Origin: Bog-756 sp963839925
Lineage (GTDB): Bacteria > Actinomycetota > Acidimicrobiia > Acidimicrobiales > RAAP-2
Assembly: GCA_963839925.1 (NCBI GenBank)
Contig: CAWIWV010000001.1
Coordinates: 1,550,001 to 1,614,000, forward strand
Length of the DNA: 64,000 nt
Direction: 5' to 3'
In this document: one piece after another, positions 55,101 to 62,802 of the stretch
How the letters are laid out: each line of letters begins with the position of its first letter
How positions within the stretch are numbered: position 1 is the first letter of the stretch
Notes under the pieces: model-generated
What the model was told of the DNA's origin: nothing
Database searches by the model: none
What the model saw: only the letters and a program-made list of their open reading frames with translations
Position numbers and translations under genes: made by a program

Positions 55101-55827
55101 CGAGCAGAGCGGGCAGGCGATCGGCTTCGGCGACACCCGCATCCCCATCCCCGACGTCGAGTTCGACAAAGCGCAGCGTCTGGCATTCGAAAAGGAGATG
55201 CTCGGGCTCTACATCAGCGACCACCCTCTGATGGGGCTCGAAGGATCGTTGGCCCGGCTGACCGACTGCACCCTGGCAGAGTTGGTCGAGCTCGATCCGG
55301 ATCGTGGCGGCGGTTTCGGCGGGGACGGGTTCGGTGGGCCGGGTGAGGGCCAGGTTCGGACGATCGGTGGCGTTGTCACCGATCTGACCCGTCGCTACAC
55401 GAAGAAGGGTGATCTGATGGCCACCTTCGTGCTGGAGGATCTCAACGCCTCGGTCGAGGCCTTCGTCTTTCCCAAGGCGATGGCCGACTACGGCGCACTG
55501 CTCGACGACGACGCGATCGTGGTGGTCAAGGGCAGAGTCGACATGCGGGACGATCGGTTGAAGCTCGTCTGCATGGAGGTCCAGCGCCCCGAACTGGCAG
55601 CCGAAGGATCGGTCGACCTGCGAATCACCCTTCCGATCCACAGCCTGACCGATCGGAAAGTCGAGGGCCTGAAGCACCTGCTGGCCGAGCATCCGGGCGA
55701 CTCACCTGTCTTCCTGCACGTCGGAGAGAAGGTCCTGGCGCTTCCCCCCGAGTTCAACGTGGACAGCCGCCGCGGCCTGGTCGGCGAGCTACGAGTCCTG
55801 CTCGGACCCAACGCGATCGGTTCCTGA
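52168..55827 (+). CDS. dnaE: DNA polymerase III alpha subunit
   Basis: Replicative C-family DNA polymerase, 1219 residues, DnaE1 type. The N-terminal PHP domain keeps its metal ligands (VHLHTHTEFSMLDGAARVKD, GITDHGNMYG, TNDSHYTNREDHVAHDAL), so intrinsic proofreading is likely. The polymerase core contains KDIRVGPGRGSAAGCCVAYC, the catalytic aspartates in MPDIDMDFDERFRGEMIKYA, GDSMGVFQLEGGPMRSLMRS and FNKSHSYGYGFIAYQTAWLK. The tail holds the helix-hairpin-helix and OB domain (RTIGGVVTDLTRRYTKKGDL) with a Gly-rich insert of about 15 residues before it. The GTG start has AAGG 6 nt upstream. The leader carries DnaA-box-like sites. Confidence 0.97.
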   Translation: MSLAAPRSFVHLHTHTEFSMLDGAARVKDLVQSALADGQPALGITDHGNMYGVLDFYAACRDAGINPIIGTEAYMAAESRHERPVRKGKIDDTGGDVAGGEKLYYHLTLLAESDHGYKNLLKLSSAAYLEGYYYKPRLDWELLATHAEGLIATTGCLGGVVLQALLADDQVKAVTLAARLQDIFGKGNLFVELQDHGLPEQHKTNPALVEIARRIGAPLLATNDSHYTNREDHVAHDALLCVQTGALIADPKRFKFEGQEHYLKSAGEMRHLFAEHPEACDNTLLIAERASVEIDFGRPSLPQFPVPDEFTGDSYETRADAYLRHLSLEGARERYGDSIPANVTARLDYELGVISDMGFSAYFLVVWDLIRFARSKDIRVGPGRGSAAGCCVAYCLKIVDLDPIRYDLLFERFLNPGRIQMPDIDMDFDERFRGEMIKYAADRYGSDHVAQIITFSTIKARAAVRDAARVLGYPYVVGDKIAKAMPPLLMGRDTPLAACLTKTEGHEEGFAAAGELRVMYETDPEAKKVIDVAKGLEGLRRQDGIHAAAVVITDQPLTEYLPVQRKPDGNNPEDSPIVTQYEMHGVEDLGLLKMDFLGLRNLSVIERALDLIEASTGSRPDIDSIPLDDEDTFAMLRKGDSMGVFQLEGGPMRSLMRSLAPTSFDDVAALVALYRPGPMAANMHRDYADRKNGRQAVTYLHPDLEEILADTYGLMIYQESVMRVAQKFAGYTLAEADNLRKACGKKIRALIQAEREKFVAGCVAEGYGDQVGTALFDIIEPFADYAFNKSHSYGYGFIAYQTAWLKAHYPVEYLASLLTSVKDNKDKTAVYLAECRSLGIETLVPDVNRSLSDFAADFSGGEPADGEGEPSERGDPSGAITFGLAAVRNVGAGLVALIVEERERNGPFVDFYDFCQRVDPQVLNKRTIESLIKAGGFDSLGHPRRGLCLTFEEIVDRTIDRRREHDAGVVSLFAALETEQSGQAIGFGDTRIPIPDVEFDKAQRLAFEKEMLGLYISDHPLMGLEGSLARLTDCTLAELVELDPDRGGGFGGDGFGGPGEGQVRTIGGVVTDLTRRYTKKGDLMATFVLEDLNASVEAFVFPKAMADYGALLDDDAIVVVKGRVDMRDDRLKLVCMEVQRPELAAEGSVDLRITLPIHSLTDRKVEGLKHLLAEHPGDSPVFLHVGEKVLALPPEFNVDSRRGLVGELRVLLGPNAIGS

Positions 55828-56076
55828 ACCGGACGCGCGATCGGCCGCCGCCGGGCCCCGACGCCGTCGCAATAGCCCGGATACGGGGGCCGGATAGGAC
55901 AGCCGGCTCAAAATCCCGTAAAATCGTGTCAACGGCTCCTGGGATGGTGGCCCGCATCCCCGTCGCCCGCCCCGGCAGACGGCAGTGGCTCCCACACCGG
56001 ACCGACGGCGCGGCCGGTGCCGCGGTGCGACAGAAGCAGAGCAGCAGCGCAGAGATAGAGGAGCACGGAACGGCAT

Positions 56077-56751
56077 ATGTCCATCAAGGTGGAGACCAAG
56101 GACTGCACATCGATCAGTGACGCCGAGCTGGCCGAGATGGCCGACCTCTGCGCTGAGCGGGAACCCCGGTTCGACATCGGGTTCCTGTCCAAACAGCGGG
56201 AGGAGTGGGTGCTCGCCACCAGAGTTCGCGAAGGCAACAAACTGCGGGGCTACTCCTTCTCCACTCTGGAGCGCATCGGAGGGACACCCTCCCTGCTCAT
56301 CGGCCTGGCCATGGTGGACCGCACCTCCAGGGCGGACACCGTCCTGCGGGCCATGATGGGCGACAAGTATCGACGGGCACTGCTTGCCTTTCCCGACGAG
56401 GACGTACTGGTCGGGACACGGCTTCTCGGCTGTGAGGGGTTCCGGGCCTTCACCGGCCTCGCCGACGTCGTCCCCGGCCCGGGCCACAAGGCAACCGGTG
56501 AAGAGCGGGCGTGGGGTCGGCGGCTGGCCAAGCGCTTCGGCGCCGACGGCCGGATCGACGATCGCACGTTCGTGGTGGCCGGAGACGGGTGCGAGGCGGG
56601 TGGATTCGACTTCGTCAGCCCGAAGGAACAGCCGACCTCCGAGGCCGCCGTCTTCTTCGAAGGCGTCGATGTCCAGGCCGGAGGCCGTCTGGTGGCGTTC
56701 GGTTGGGCGATGGCCGAGGATCTCGCGGGCGGCAAGTTGGGCGGCCGCTGA
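56077..56751 (+). CDS. Unknown protein with weak GNAT-like features
   Basis: 224-residue soluble protein. The region EEWVLATRVREGNKLRGYSF followed by LERIGGTPSLLIGLAMVDRT and LRAMMGDKYRRALLAFPDED loosely follows the GNAT acetyltransferase strand-helix order, but the acetyl-CoA loop is not clear. The C-terminal half has GDGCEAGGFDFVSPKEQPTS and VDVQAGGRLVAFGWAMAEDL. A function is not assigned. The ATG follows GAGGAG by about 13 nt. The 249-bp region upstream holds an AT-rich TAAAAT (55919-55924), a possible promoter with a leader of about 145 nt. Confidence 0.7.
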   Translation: MSIKVETKDCTSISDAELAEMADLCAEREPRFDIGFLSKQREEWVLATRVREGNKLRGYSFSTLERIGGTPSLLIGLAMVDRTSRADTVLRAMMGDKYRRALLAFPDEDVLVGTRLLGCEGFRAFTGLADVVPGPGHKATGEERAWGRRLAKRFGADGRIDDRTFVVAGDGCEAGGFDFVSPKEQPTSEAAVFFEGVDVQAGGRLVAFGWAMAEDLAGGKLGGR

Positions 56752-56821
56752 CCGTCTGGCGGAGACCTCCTCGAGCGGACCTCGAGGCGCCTTTGGGCAA
56801 CCCGGTCCAGCGTCGAGGCAA

Positions 56822-56827
56822 TAGCAT
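56822..56827 (+). promoter_or_regulatory. -10 hexamer TAGCAT before the Rrf2 gene (leaderless)
   Basis: TAGCAT ends 6 nt before GTG 56834. The same hexamer is used before divIVA. Confidence 0.6.
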
Positions 56828-56833
56828 GGGCGT

Positions 56834-57283
56834 GTGAAGGTATCGACTCGTGGCGACTACGCCAGCCGGGCACTGCTGTCGCTTGCCCTGCACGCCAACG
56901 GTGAGGTCCCGACAGCCGTCCGGGACATCGCCGAGCGCACCGGGTTGCCCCAGCCGTATCTCGAGCAGATCCTGTTGGCGCTGAAGGGAGCCGGCCTGGT
57001 CCGCTCCAAGCGGGGAGTCGGTGGGGGCTACGTGCTGGCCAGACCCCCCGAGGAGATCACCCTGTCCCAGATCGTCTCGGCGGTGGACGGGCCGATCGTC
57101 GCCGGTGACTTCGGCCTCCCTCACGAGAACGGCGCCTGCGATCACGAGGGTCAGTGCGTCTTGCTCACCGTCTGGGCCGACCTGGGCGAGCGCATGCGGA
57201 TCCACCTCGACTCGTTCAACTTGGCCGACATGGTCGCACACGCCCAGGGCAGAGTGCCCGCACTCGGTCCGACCGCCGGCTGA
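56834..57283 (+). CDS. Rrf2-family transcriptional regulator
   Basis: 149-residue winged-helix repressor of the family that includes IscR, NsrR, RsrR and CymR. DNA-binding part: STRGDYASRALLSLALHANG, VRDIAERTGLPQPYLEQILL, LKGAGLVRSKRGVGGGYVLA. The sensor loop reads NGACDHEGQC, giving two cysteines five residues apart; the third cysteine of the usual C-x5-C-x5-C is replaced (VLLTVW follows). A cluster, if bound, would need another ligand, perhaps His. It precedes no Fe-S assembly genes here, so the regulon is unknown. Confidence 0.88.
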   Translation: MKVSTRGDYASRALLSLALHANGEVPTAVRDIAERTGLPQPYLEQILLALKGAGLVRSKRGVGGGYVLARPPEEITLSQIVSAVDGPIVAGDFGLPHENGACDHEGQCVLLTVWADLGERMRIHLDSFNLADMVAHAQGRVPALGPTAG

Positions 57284-57301
57284 ACACCGCGCCGCCGCTG
57301 C

Positions 57302-57871
57302 TCAGCAGAGATTCCACCCCGAGATGACCGGCTGGTCGCGCTCCCACCCGAGCAGACCGATCGAGGCGGGCTCGAGCACGAAGCACCGTGCGGTCGACGG
57401 GTCCAGCCGGATCCAACGTGCGGCAAGGACACGGAGCAGGTGTCCGTGGGCCACGCAGGCCACGTCGCCGGATGCCGAGAGGATCCGCCCGATCACCCGA
57501 TCCGCACGGATCCCTACCGCTTGGCTGTCCTCTCCCTCCGGGACGCCGTCGGCGAAGAGATCCCAGTCGGGGACATCCCGGCGGATCTCCAGGGTGGTCA
57601 GACCCTCATAGGCGCCGTAGTCCCATTCGGCGAGGTCGGGGTCCACGACCGCCGGGCTTCCCAGACCGGCGAGCCGGCAGGTCTCCCGGGCTCGGATGAG
57701 GGGACTGGTCAAGACGGTGGAGAAGTTGTAGCCGTCCAGGGTCTGGCGGAGCCGTCGGGCCTGCTCCTCCCCCTCGGGCAGCAGCGGGAGGTCGGTGCGG
57801 CCGGTATGGCGTCCGTTCCGGCTCCACTCGGTCTGGCCGTGGCGAATCACCACACAGCGCGGATGTTCCAC
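57302..57871 (-). CDS. Histidine phosphatase family protein (phosphoglycerate mutase-like)
   Basis: 189 residues with the catalytic phospho-histidine motif VVIRHGQTEWSRNGRHTGRT, LTSPLIRARETCRLAGL, the Glu-containing LAEWDYGAYEGLTTLEIRR and the second His in VACVAHGHLLRVLAARWI. It is too short and lacks the loops of cofactor-dependent glycolytic mutase, so a broad-specificity or sugar phosphatase is more likely; the substrate is unknown. It converges on the Rrf2 gene with an 18-nt gap. Confidence 0.85.
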   Translation of the reverse strand: MEHPRCVVIRHGQTEWSRNGRHTGRTDLPLLPEGEEQARRLRQTLDGYNFSTVLTSPLIRARETCRLAGLGSPAVVDPDLAEWDYGAYEGLTTLEIRRDVPDWDLFADGVPEGEDSQAVGIRADRVIGRILSASGDVACVAHGHLLRVLAARWIRLDPSTARCFVLEPASIGLLGWERDQPVISGWNLC

Positions 57872-57992
57872 TCGGGCAGCCGATCACCCCTGACCTGGGG
57901 CGCGCAAACTTGACGCCGACGGAATGTCCGGGAGGGGTTGTGCGTTGTTAGGCGTGTCGGCCCTGAGACGACAATCGATTTTGAGGAGACGG

Positions 57993-58898
57993 ATGAAGAC
58001 TCGTACCTCGAGTACTGCCAAGGAACAAGGGGCCCGGACCGAACGGGGGACGGGAACCGGAAAGCGAAGCCACAGTGCTGATGCCGATGCGCTGGGCCTG
58101 TTTCTCCGCGATCTGGACAGGCATCCGCTGCCCGATCACGATGCCCAGACCGAGCTGGCCAAGCGGGTTGCAGCGGGCGACGAGGAGGCCCGTCGGGAGA
58201 TGGTCTCGGCGAACCTCCGGTTGGTCGTCCACTGGGCCAGGCGCTATCAGGACCGGGGGGTCGACCTCCCCGATCTCGTGCAAGAGGGCACCTTCGGCCT
58301 GATGCGGGCCGTCGACAAGTTCGATTGGGAGCGCGGCTTCCGGTTCTCGACGTACGCCACCTGGTGGATCCGCCAGGCTCTGCAGCGCGCGGTGCAGCAG
58401 CACGGCAGGACGATCAGGCTGCCGATGGAGGTGGCCGAACGCAACCAGCAGGTGGACGCCGCCCTCTGGGAGCTGACCCATCAGTTCCAGCGGCCGCCGA
58501 CCGATCAGGAGTTGGACAACGCCACCAACACCACCGCCGCGGTCCGGGAGGATCTGAGCCGGGTGGCCCGAGTGGTGGCCAGCCTCGATCAGCCGGCGAC
58601 GACCGATTCGACGGCGACGCTGGGTGATCTGGTCTCGACCGATCTCAGCGACTTCGAGGACGAGGTCGCGTCAGAGCTCACCCTCGACCTGGTGCGACAG
58701 GCGGTGGATCGGCTGACCGATCTCCAACGCCAGGTCATCCGGCACCGGTTCGGCTTCGACGGCACCGATCCCGCATCGCTGCAGACGACCGCCGAACGCT
58801 TGGGGATCGGAGTCCGGAAGGTGCGTCAAGCCGAGGCCGAAGCGCTTTCCGTGCTGGCCGACAGCGAGACCCTCGAGGCTGCCCACCAGGCAGCCTGA
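57993..58898 (+). CDS. RNA polymerase sigma factor, group 2 sigma-70
   Basis: 301-residue sigma factor lacking region 1.1. Region 1.2 reads DALGLFLRDLDRHPLPDHDA. Region 2 is complete: SANLRLVVHWARRYQDRGVD, LPDLVQEGTFGLMRAVDKFD, WERGFRFSTYATWWIRQALQ and RAVQQHGRTIRLPMEV, which match promoters with a sigma-70 -10. Region 3 and region 4 (DLQRQVIRHRFGFDGTDPAS, ERLGIGVRKVRQAEAEAL) are also present. ATG 57993 is preceded by GAGGAG at 4-5 nt. It could be an alternative vegetative-type factor (SigB/HrdB relative). No anti-sigma gene is adjacent. Confidence 0.92.
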   Translation: MKTRTSSTAKEQGARTERGTGTGKRSHSADADALGLFLRDLDRHPLPDHDAQTELAKRVAAGDEEARREMVSANLRLVVHWARRYQDRGVDLPDLVQEGTFGLMRAVDKFDWERGFRFSTYATWWIRQALQRAVQQHGRTIRLPMEVAERNQQVDAALWELTHQFQRPPTDQELDNATNTTAAVREDLSRVARVVASLDQPATTDSTATLGDLVSTDLSDFEDEVASELTLDLVRQAVDRLTDLQRQVIRHRFGFDGTDPASLQTTAERLGIGVRKVRQAEAEALSVLADSETLEAAHQAA

Positions 58899-59849
58899 TC
58901 AACCGGAGAGCCTCTCCAGCTCCTCCACCAGGTCGGACGGCAGATCAGATGTCCAGGACATCGCTGCCCCGGTCTCGGGGTGGACGAGGGCGAGGGACCG
59001 GGCGTGCAAGAAGGGCCGGGCCAGCGTGGAACCGGTGAGTCGGCGCCCCCTGCCGTAAACCTGATCGCCCACGACCGGGTGTGCGATGGCCGAAAGGTGG
59101 ACACGGATCTGGTGGGTCCTGCCGGTCTCCAGCGTCGCGGTCAGCAGGGTGGTCGGCGCCGGCAGGGAGTGGCGCTCCTCGACCCGGTACCGGGTTCTCG
59201 CCTCTTTGCCGCGCGGCGAGACGGCCATCCGGGTCGGTGCGCTGGTCGACCGCCCGATCGGCGCGTCGACCATCCCCGACTCCTCTTCGACATGACCGAA
59301 CACGAGTGCCCGGTAGACCCGGCTCACACTCCGGTCTTCGAGCTGGGCGACGAGCGACCGGTAGGCGGCCGGCGTGCGGGCCACCACCATCAGTCCGGAC
59401 GTGCCCCGGTCGAGCCGGTGCACGATCCCGGGACGATCGACGGCGATCCCCTCTTCTTCGGCCAGGGACGCGAGATCGGGGAACCGGTCGAGCAGCCCGT
59501 TGACCAAGGTCGCCGTGCGATGGCCGGGTGCGGGATGCACCACCAGACCCGCAGGTTTGTCGATCACGAGCAAGTGCGCGTCCTCGTAGAGCACGTCGAA
59601 GGCGACCGAGGGATCCGGCTCCGGCAGCTCGGACTCGGGCAGGAGTCGGTCGACCCGCAACTGTTGCCCGCGCTGCAAGGGGGTGCTCCTGGTTCGGACG
59701 GGCAGACCGTCAACGGTGATCCGGCCCTCCGCGATCAGCGCGTTGACCTCGGAACGGGACACGTCGGCCACCAGGGCCACCGCCTTGTCGAGACGCACCC
59801 CGTCGAGGGACGCCGGGACCTCGATCGTGAGTTCGCTGTCCGAGTCCAT
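58899..59849 (-). CDS. rluD: Pseudouridine synthase, RluD type
   Basis: Isomerises uridine in 23S rRNA. 316 residues: N-terminal S4 RNA-binding domain (LDGVRLDKAVALVADVSRSE, VNALIAEGRITVDGLPVRTR) and catalytic domain with VLYEDAHLLVIDKPAGLVVH, the catalytic Asp in GIVHRLDRGTSGLMVVARTP, and TLETGRTHQIRVHLSAIAHP. ATG 59849 follows GGGGTGA; GTG 59858, overlapping the lspA stop, is in frame and possible. Its TGA abuts the sigma-factor stop. The lspA-rluD pair is widely conserved. Confidence 0.93.
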   Translation of the reverse strand: MDSDSELTIEVPASLDGVRLDKAVALVADVSRSEVNALIAEGRITVDGLPVRTRSTPLQRGQQLRVDRLLPESELPEPDPSVAFDVLYEDAHLLVIDKPAGLVVHPAPGHRTATLVNGLLDRFPDLASLAEEEGIAVDRPGIVHRLDRGTSGLMVVARTPAAYRSLVAQLEDRSVSRVYRALVFGHVEEESGMVDAPIGRSTSAPTRMAVSPRGKEARTRYRVEERHSLPAPTTLLTATLETGRTHQIRVHLSAIAHPVVGDQVYGRGRRLTGSTLARPFLHARSLALVHPETGAAMSWTSDLPSDLVEELERLSG

Positions 59850-59854
59850 TGCGA

Positions 59855-60337
59855 TCACCCGGGGCGAGGAGCCCGCAACCACGAAATCACCAACAGCACA
59901 CAACCCACCACGATGCACGAATCCGCGACGTTGAAGGTCGGCCAGAAGTGCAGCGCGACGAAGTCCACCACCGCGCCGTTGCCGCCGCGGAAGAGCCGGT
60001 CGGAGAGGTTGCCCAGCGCTCCGCCGATGATCAGCCCGTAGATCGCGGCTCGGCCGTTGGTCGGCGCCCGCCAGACCATCGCGCACAGCCCGGCAGCGAC
60101 GACCAGCGCCACCGGAATGAGCAGTGCCGCCCGCCCGGTGAACAGGCTGAAGGAGGCGCCCGTGTTTCGGGTGAGCTCCAAGTCGAGGGTCCCGATCACG
60201 TGGATCGGCCCTGACGACAGCCGAGTGACCGCCCACCACTTGGTCAGCTGGTCGACCAGGATGACGAGCGCCGCCACCAATCCAGCGATCGAGGCGCGCC
60301 GCAGTCCGGTGCCGCCACGCCGGTGACTACCCGCCAC
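59855..60337 (-). CDS. lspA: Lipoprotein signal peptidase
   Basis: Membrane aspartic peptidase that removes signal peptides from prolipoproteins; it would process the VVAGC lipoprotein at 36393. 160 residues and four membrane segments: LVAALVILVDQLTKWWAV, LELTRNTGASFSLFTGRAAL, IYGLIIGGALGNLSDRLFRG with the first catalytic Asp, and FWPTFNVADSCIVVGCVLL with the second. GTG 60337 is the chosen start, though no strong ribosome site was seen. It lies between the TraR-like and rluD genes. Confidence 0.93.
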   Translation of the reverse strand: MAGSHRRGGTGLRRASIAGLVAALVILVDQLTKWWAVTRLSSGPIHVIGTLDLELTRNTGASFSLFTGRAALLIPVALVVAAGLCAMVWRAPTNGRAAIYGLIIGGALGNLSDRLFRGGNGAVVDFVALHFWPTFNVADSCIVVGCVLLVISWLRAPRPG

Positions 60338-60351
60338 CGCCGGCTGGTCTC

Positions 60352-61251
60352 TCAGCGGCGAGACAGGCCACCGCTCTTGCACGCCACGCACAATCTCGCG
60401 AACGGCAACGCCCGGAGTCGCGCCTTCGGGATCGCCTGATGGCATCGCTCGCAACCTCCGTAGCTCTTGCGATCGATCTTGCGCAGCGCGTCGTCGATCT
60501 CCTCCACAGCCGCTGAGGCCTGTGCCGACAGCGCAAGGTTGCGCTCCCGGTCGACGGTGACCGTCCCTCCCTCGCCCGACTCCTCGTCGAACTGCACGTC
60601 GCCGGGCTCGCGTTCGAGTGCCAGGGAATCCGCCTCCGCCCGAAGGTCCACCGCCTGGCCGCTGTAGATGGCACGTTCGGAAAGGAGCAGGGTCCGCTGC
60701 TCGTCGAAGAAACCCGCGTCCTTCGCGTAGGGACCGACGGTCGGCTTCTTCGCGACGGCGTCGGTCCCTGCGGCCTTCAACGTCGAAGGGGCCCGCTTGG
60801 CTGCCGCCTCTCCGGTGGTGGCCTTGCCCGACCCGGTGGATCGCTTCGGAGCCTCTTTTTTGCTCGCCGCAGCCGACGTCTTCTGACGTGCCGCCTTGGT
60901 CGCCGGTGCCGACTTGGCCTGAGCGACCTGCTTTGCCTGCTTGCCGGCGGACGTGGCTTTGGCCCCCTTGACGGCGGACGGCTTTGCCTGCTTGCTCGCC
61001 GAAGCTGCCTTGGCCGTCTTCGACGATGCAGGGGCCTTCGCCGGTGGCTTGGTCCGGGTGGTCTTCTTGGCGGCAGGAACCGCCTTGGCCCGGCTCGCAG
61101 AAGAACCGGCAGCCTTCTTCGCCGGGGTGGCCTTCTTCGCTGCCGGTTTGGCAGCCACCGCCTTCTTCGTGGCGGACGCCCGCTTCTGAGGCAGCGCCTT
61201 CGTCGACGACCTCCGAGCCGACGATGATTCCGTCTTCTTCGCTGGCGTCAC
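60352..61251 (-). CDS. TraR/DksA-type zinc-finger protein with long histone-like tail
   Basis: 299 residues in two parts. Residues 1-175 are a low-complexity Lys/Ala/Pro/Ser tract with repeats of the AKKA type, as in histone H1-like and bacterial nucleoid tails. Residues 185-299 form a DksA/TraR-like unit: DEQRTLLLSERAIYSGQAVD, coiled-coil segments EREPGDVQFDEESGEGG and NLALSAQASAAVEEIDDALR, then the four-Cys zinc finger GGCERCHQAIPKARLRALPF and ARLCVACKS. DksA proteins bind the RNA polymerase secondary channel; the DxxDxA tip motif is not evident. GTG 61251 has AGGGAGG 5 nt upstream. In relatives ileS lies on its upstream side, but not here. Confidence 0.85.
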   Translation of the reverse strand: MTPAKKTESSSARRSSTKALPQKRASATKKAVAAKPAAKKATPAKKAAGSSASRAKAVPAAKKTTRTKPPAKAPASSKTAKAASASKQAKPSAVKGAKATSAGKQAKQVAQAKSAPATKAARQKTSAAASKKEAPKRSTGSGKATTGEAAAKRAPSTLKAAGTDAVAKKPTVGPYAKDAGFFDEQRTLLLSERAIYSGQAVDLRAEADSLALEREPGDVQFDEESGEGGTVTVDRERNLALSAQASAAVEEIDDALRKIDRKSYGGCERCHQAIPKARLRALPFARLCVACKSGGLSRR

Positions 61252-61508
61252 ATCGACCTCCCTCAACGTCCTTCCCGTCGTGGGAACGGACCACTCGGAC
61301 TCGGCGACCAGGACCGATCACCACATCAGATGGGCGGGTGACCATACCGTGCTCGGCCCAGCGCGGCAATCTGAGGCGCAAAGTCGTCCAGGGACCATAC
61401 AGGGACCGCCCCGGTGATCAATCACCCCGCAACGTGCGACACCCCCCCCGAACGCAGCCCTCCCCCGCCGGATGGCAGCCGAGGGAGCGAGGAGGCGATG
61501 CCGGGCGG

Positions 61509-62396
61509 CTAGAGCCCGGGTAGGGCTCCTGACCCGGCAGCGCTGCCCGAGGTGGTGCTGGTGGGCCGGACTTGGGTCATCTCACGTCCTACCCCGCTCC
61601 CGCCACCGCTCGACGGCGGAGAGCTCGGCGAAGGGGAACTCGGAGCAGGTGTCGACGGAGCAGGTGTCGACGACGGGTTCGATGCCGGCGTGGCGGAAGC
61701 CGGAGTACCCGACGTGGCCGGGGTGTCCGAACGCGAGTTGTCCGGGGAGCCGGAGCTCGGGGCGCCGGGGGGCGACCCTGCACCGGTGGAAGAAGCGGTC
61801 GCCGCCGAGCCGTCGGCGGGCGCGGGCACCGGCTTCACGTTGTCGTCGATCCAGCGCAAGATATCGCTGAGCGCCGTCCGGAGCCTGGTGCGCTCGCCAT
61901 CGAGATGGCGGGACATGGTCTCGATGTCGTAGCTGAGCTTCGACCGGGACTCCTCGAGCCGGCCGATCTCGTCCCGCAGCCGATGTTCGGACTCGGACGC
62001 GATCTGCGATGCCTGCGACTGAGCCTGCTCGGTCATCTTTCGGGCGGCGGACTCGGCATCGGAGATCGTCCGCGCCGCTTGGGCCTCGGCATCCTGCTTG
62101 GTCTTGTCGACGAACTGCTGGGCAAGGATCAACGTCCGCTGCAGGGTGTCGTCGGCGATCGCCGGCTCGGCCGGCTGCGGAGTGGGCTGCTGCTCGAGAG
62201 CCGTCTCCAGCTGCGAGATCCGCTCGGCCGCCTGACGCAATCGCTCCCCGCTCTGACGCAGCTGCTCCTGCAGGCCTTCCGCTTCGACCGCCGCCTTCTC
62301 GAGGTACTCGTCGACGTCGTCGCGGTGGTAGCCCTTGAGGGTCTCACGGAACTCCACCGTCCGGAGTGAATCGAGGGCAGATTGCGAAACGTCCAT
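61509..62396 (-). CDS. DivIVA/Wag31-family polar growth and division protein
   Basis: Coiled-coil membrane-curvature sensor that organises polar growth or septation in actinobacteria. 295 residues. The N-terminal DivIVA domain reads DSLRTVEFRETLKGYHRDDV, DEYLEKAAVEAEGLQEQLRQ. A long coiled coil runs to about residue 180 (ESAARKMTEQAQSQASQIAS, DEIGRLEESRSKLSYDIETM). The last 100 residues are a Ser/Pro/Thr-rich disordered tail. ATG 62396 is chosen because TAGCAT lies exactly 7 nt upstream; in-frame codons further up lie beyond that promoter. It is next to yggT and sepF, the usual division cluster. Confidence 0.9.
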   Translation of the reverse strand: MDVSQSALDSLRTVEFRETLKGYHRDDVDEYLEKAAVEAEGLQEQLRQSGERLRQAAERISQLETALEQQPTPQPAEPAIADDTLQRTLILAQQFVDKTKQDAEAQAARTISDAESAARKMTEQAQSQASQIASESEHRLRDEIGRLEESRSKLSYDIETMSRHLDGERTRLRTALSDILRWIDDNVKPVPAPADGSAATASSTGAGSPPGAPSSGSPDNSRSDTPATSGTPASATPASNPSSTPAPSTPAPSSPSPSSPPSSGGGSGVGREMTQVRPTSTTSGSAAGSGALPGL

Positions 62397-62403
62397 GCGC
62401 GCC

Positions 62404-62409
62404 ATGCTA
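62404..62409 (-). promoter_or_regulatory. -10 hexamer TAGCAT before divIVA (leaderless)
   Basis: TAGCAT on the minus strand ends 7 nt before ATG 62396. It decides the start in favour of this ATG over the ATG three codons earlier (62405), which lies within the hexamer. Confidence 0.65.
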
Positions 62410-62487
62410 GCGGCGAATTTCAGCGACTCCAGGGATTCGTCGAATTCTTTTTCGGGCCGGTCAGGAGCCGTCACGCCGGCCGGCCGT

Positions 62488-62754
62488 TCACCGGAACAGG
62501 GAGATCAGGACGTCCACCACGAGGAAGACCACCAGCACCGAAAGGTCGAGACCGACCCCTCCGACGCTGACCGGTGGGATCAGCCTCCGGACCGGTCGGA
62601 GCACCGGCTCACAGATGGCGGAGAGCACCCGCTGGATCTTGACGACCGGCGAGTCGTAGGCGATCCGGCCAGAGGCGGTGACCCAGCTGAGGATCGCGTA
62701 GGCGATCAGGACCAGCAGGAACAGGGAGAGGAGGTCTGCGATGAGGCCGAGCAC
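62488..62754 (-). CDS. YggT family membrane protein
   Basis: 88-residue protein with two membrane segments: LGLIADLLSLFLLVLIAYAI (followed by LSWV) and LDLSVLVVFLVVDVLISLF, joined by a cytoplasmic or periplasmic loop containing the family motif CEPVLRPVRRLIPPV. Proteins of this family are encoded beside sepF and divIVA and are linked to division and osmotic tolerance, without a known mechanism. GTG 62754 has GGAG 9 nt upstream; the TTG at 62769 lies over that site. Confidence 0.88.
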   Translation of the reverse strand: MLGLIADLLSLFLLVLIAYAILSWVTASGRIAYDSPVVKIQRVLSAICEPVLRPVRRLIPPVSVGGVGLDLSVLVVFLVVDVLISLFR

Positions 62755-62802
62755 TCGAACGCGCTCCAAGAGCCGGACGGAACCGCAACACCAGGTCCTG
62801 GT

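Noticed and set aside
52660..55692. A 1010-codon open frame antisense to dnaE
   Set aside because: Long antisense frames are expected opposite GC-rich genes; the sequence has no domain, start signal or separate codon pattern, and dnaE explains the region.
58893..58904. Abutting stops (TGATCA) of the sigma factor and rluD genes as a shared signal
   Set aside because: Tightly packed convergent genes give this by chance; no hairpin or repeat accompanies it.
61414..61427. GGTGATCAATCACC palindrome as a terminator
   Set aside because: The loop would be two bases and there is no T-tract; it may be an operator, but nothing else supports it.
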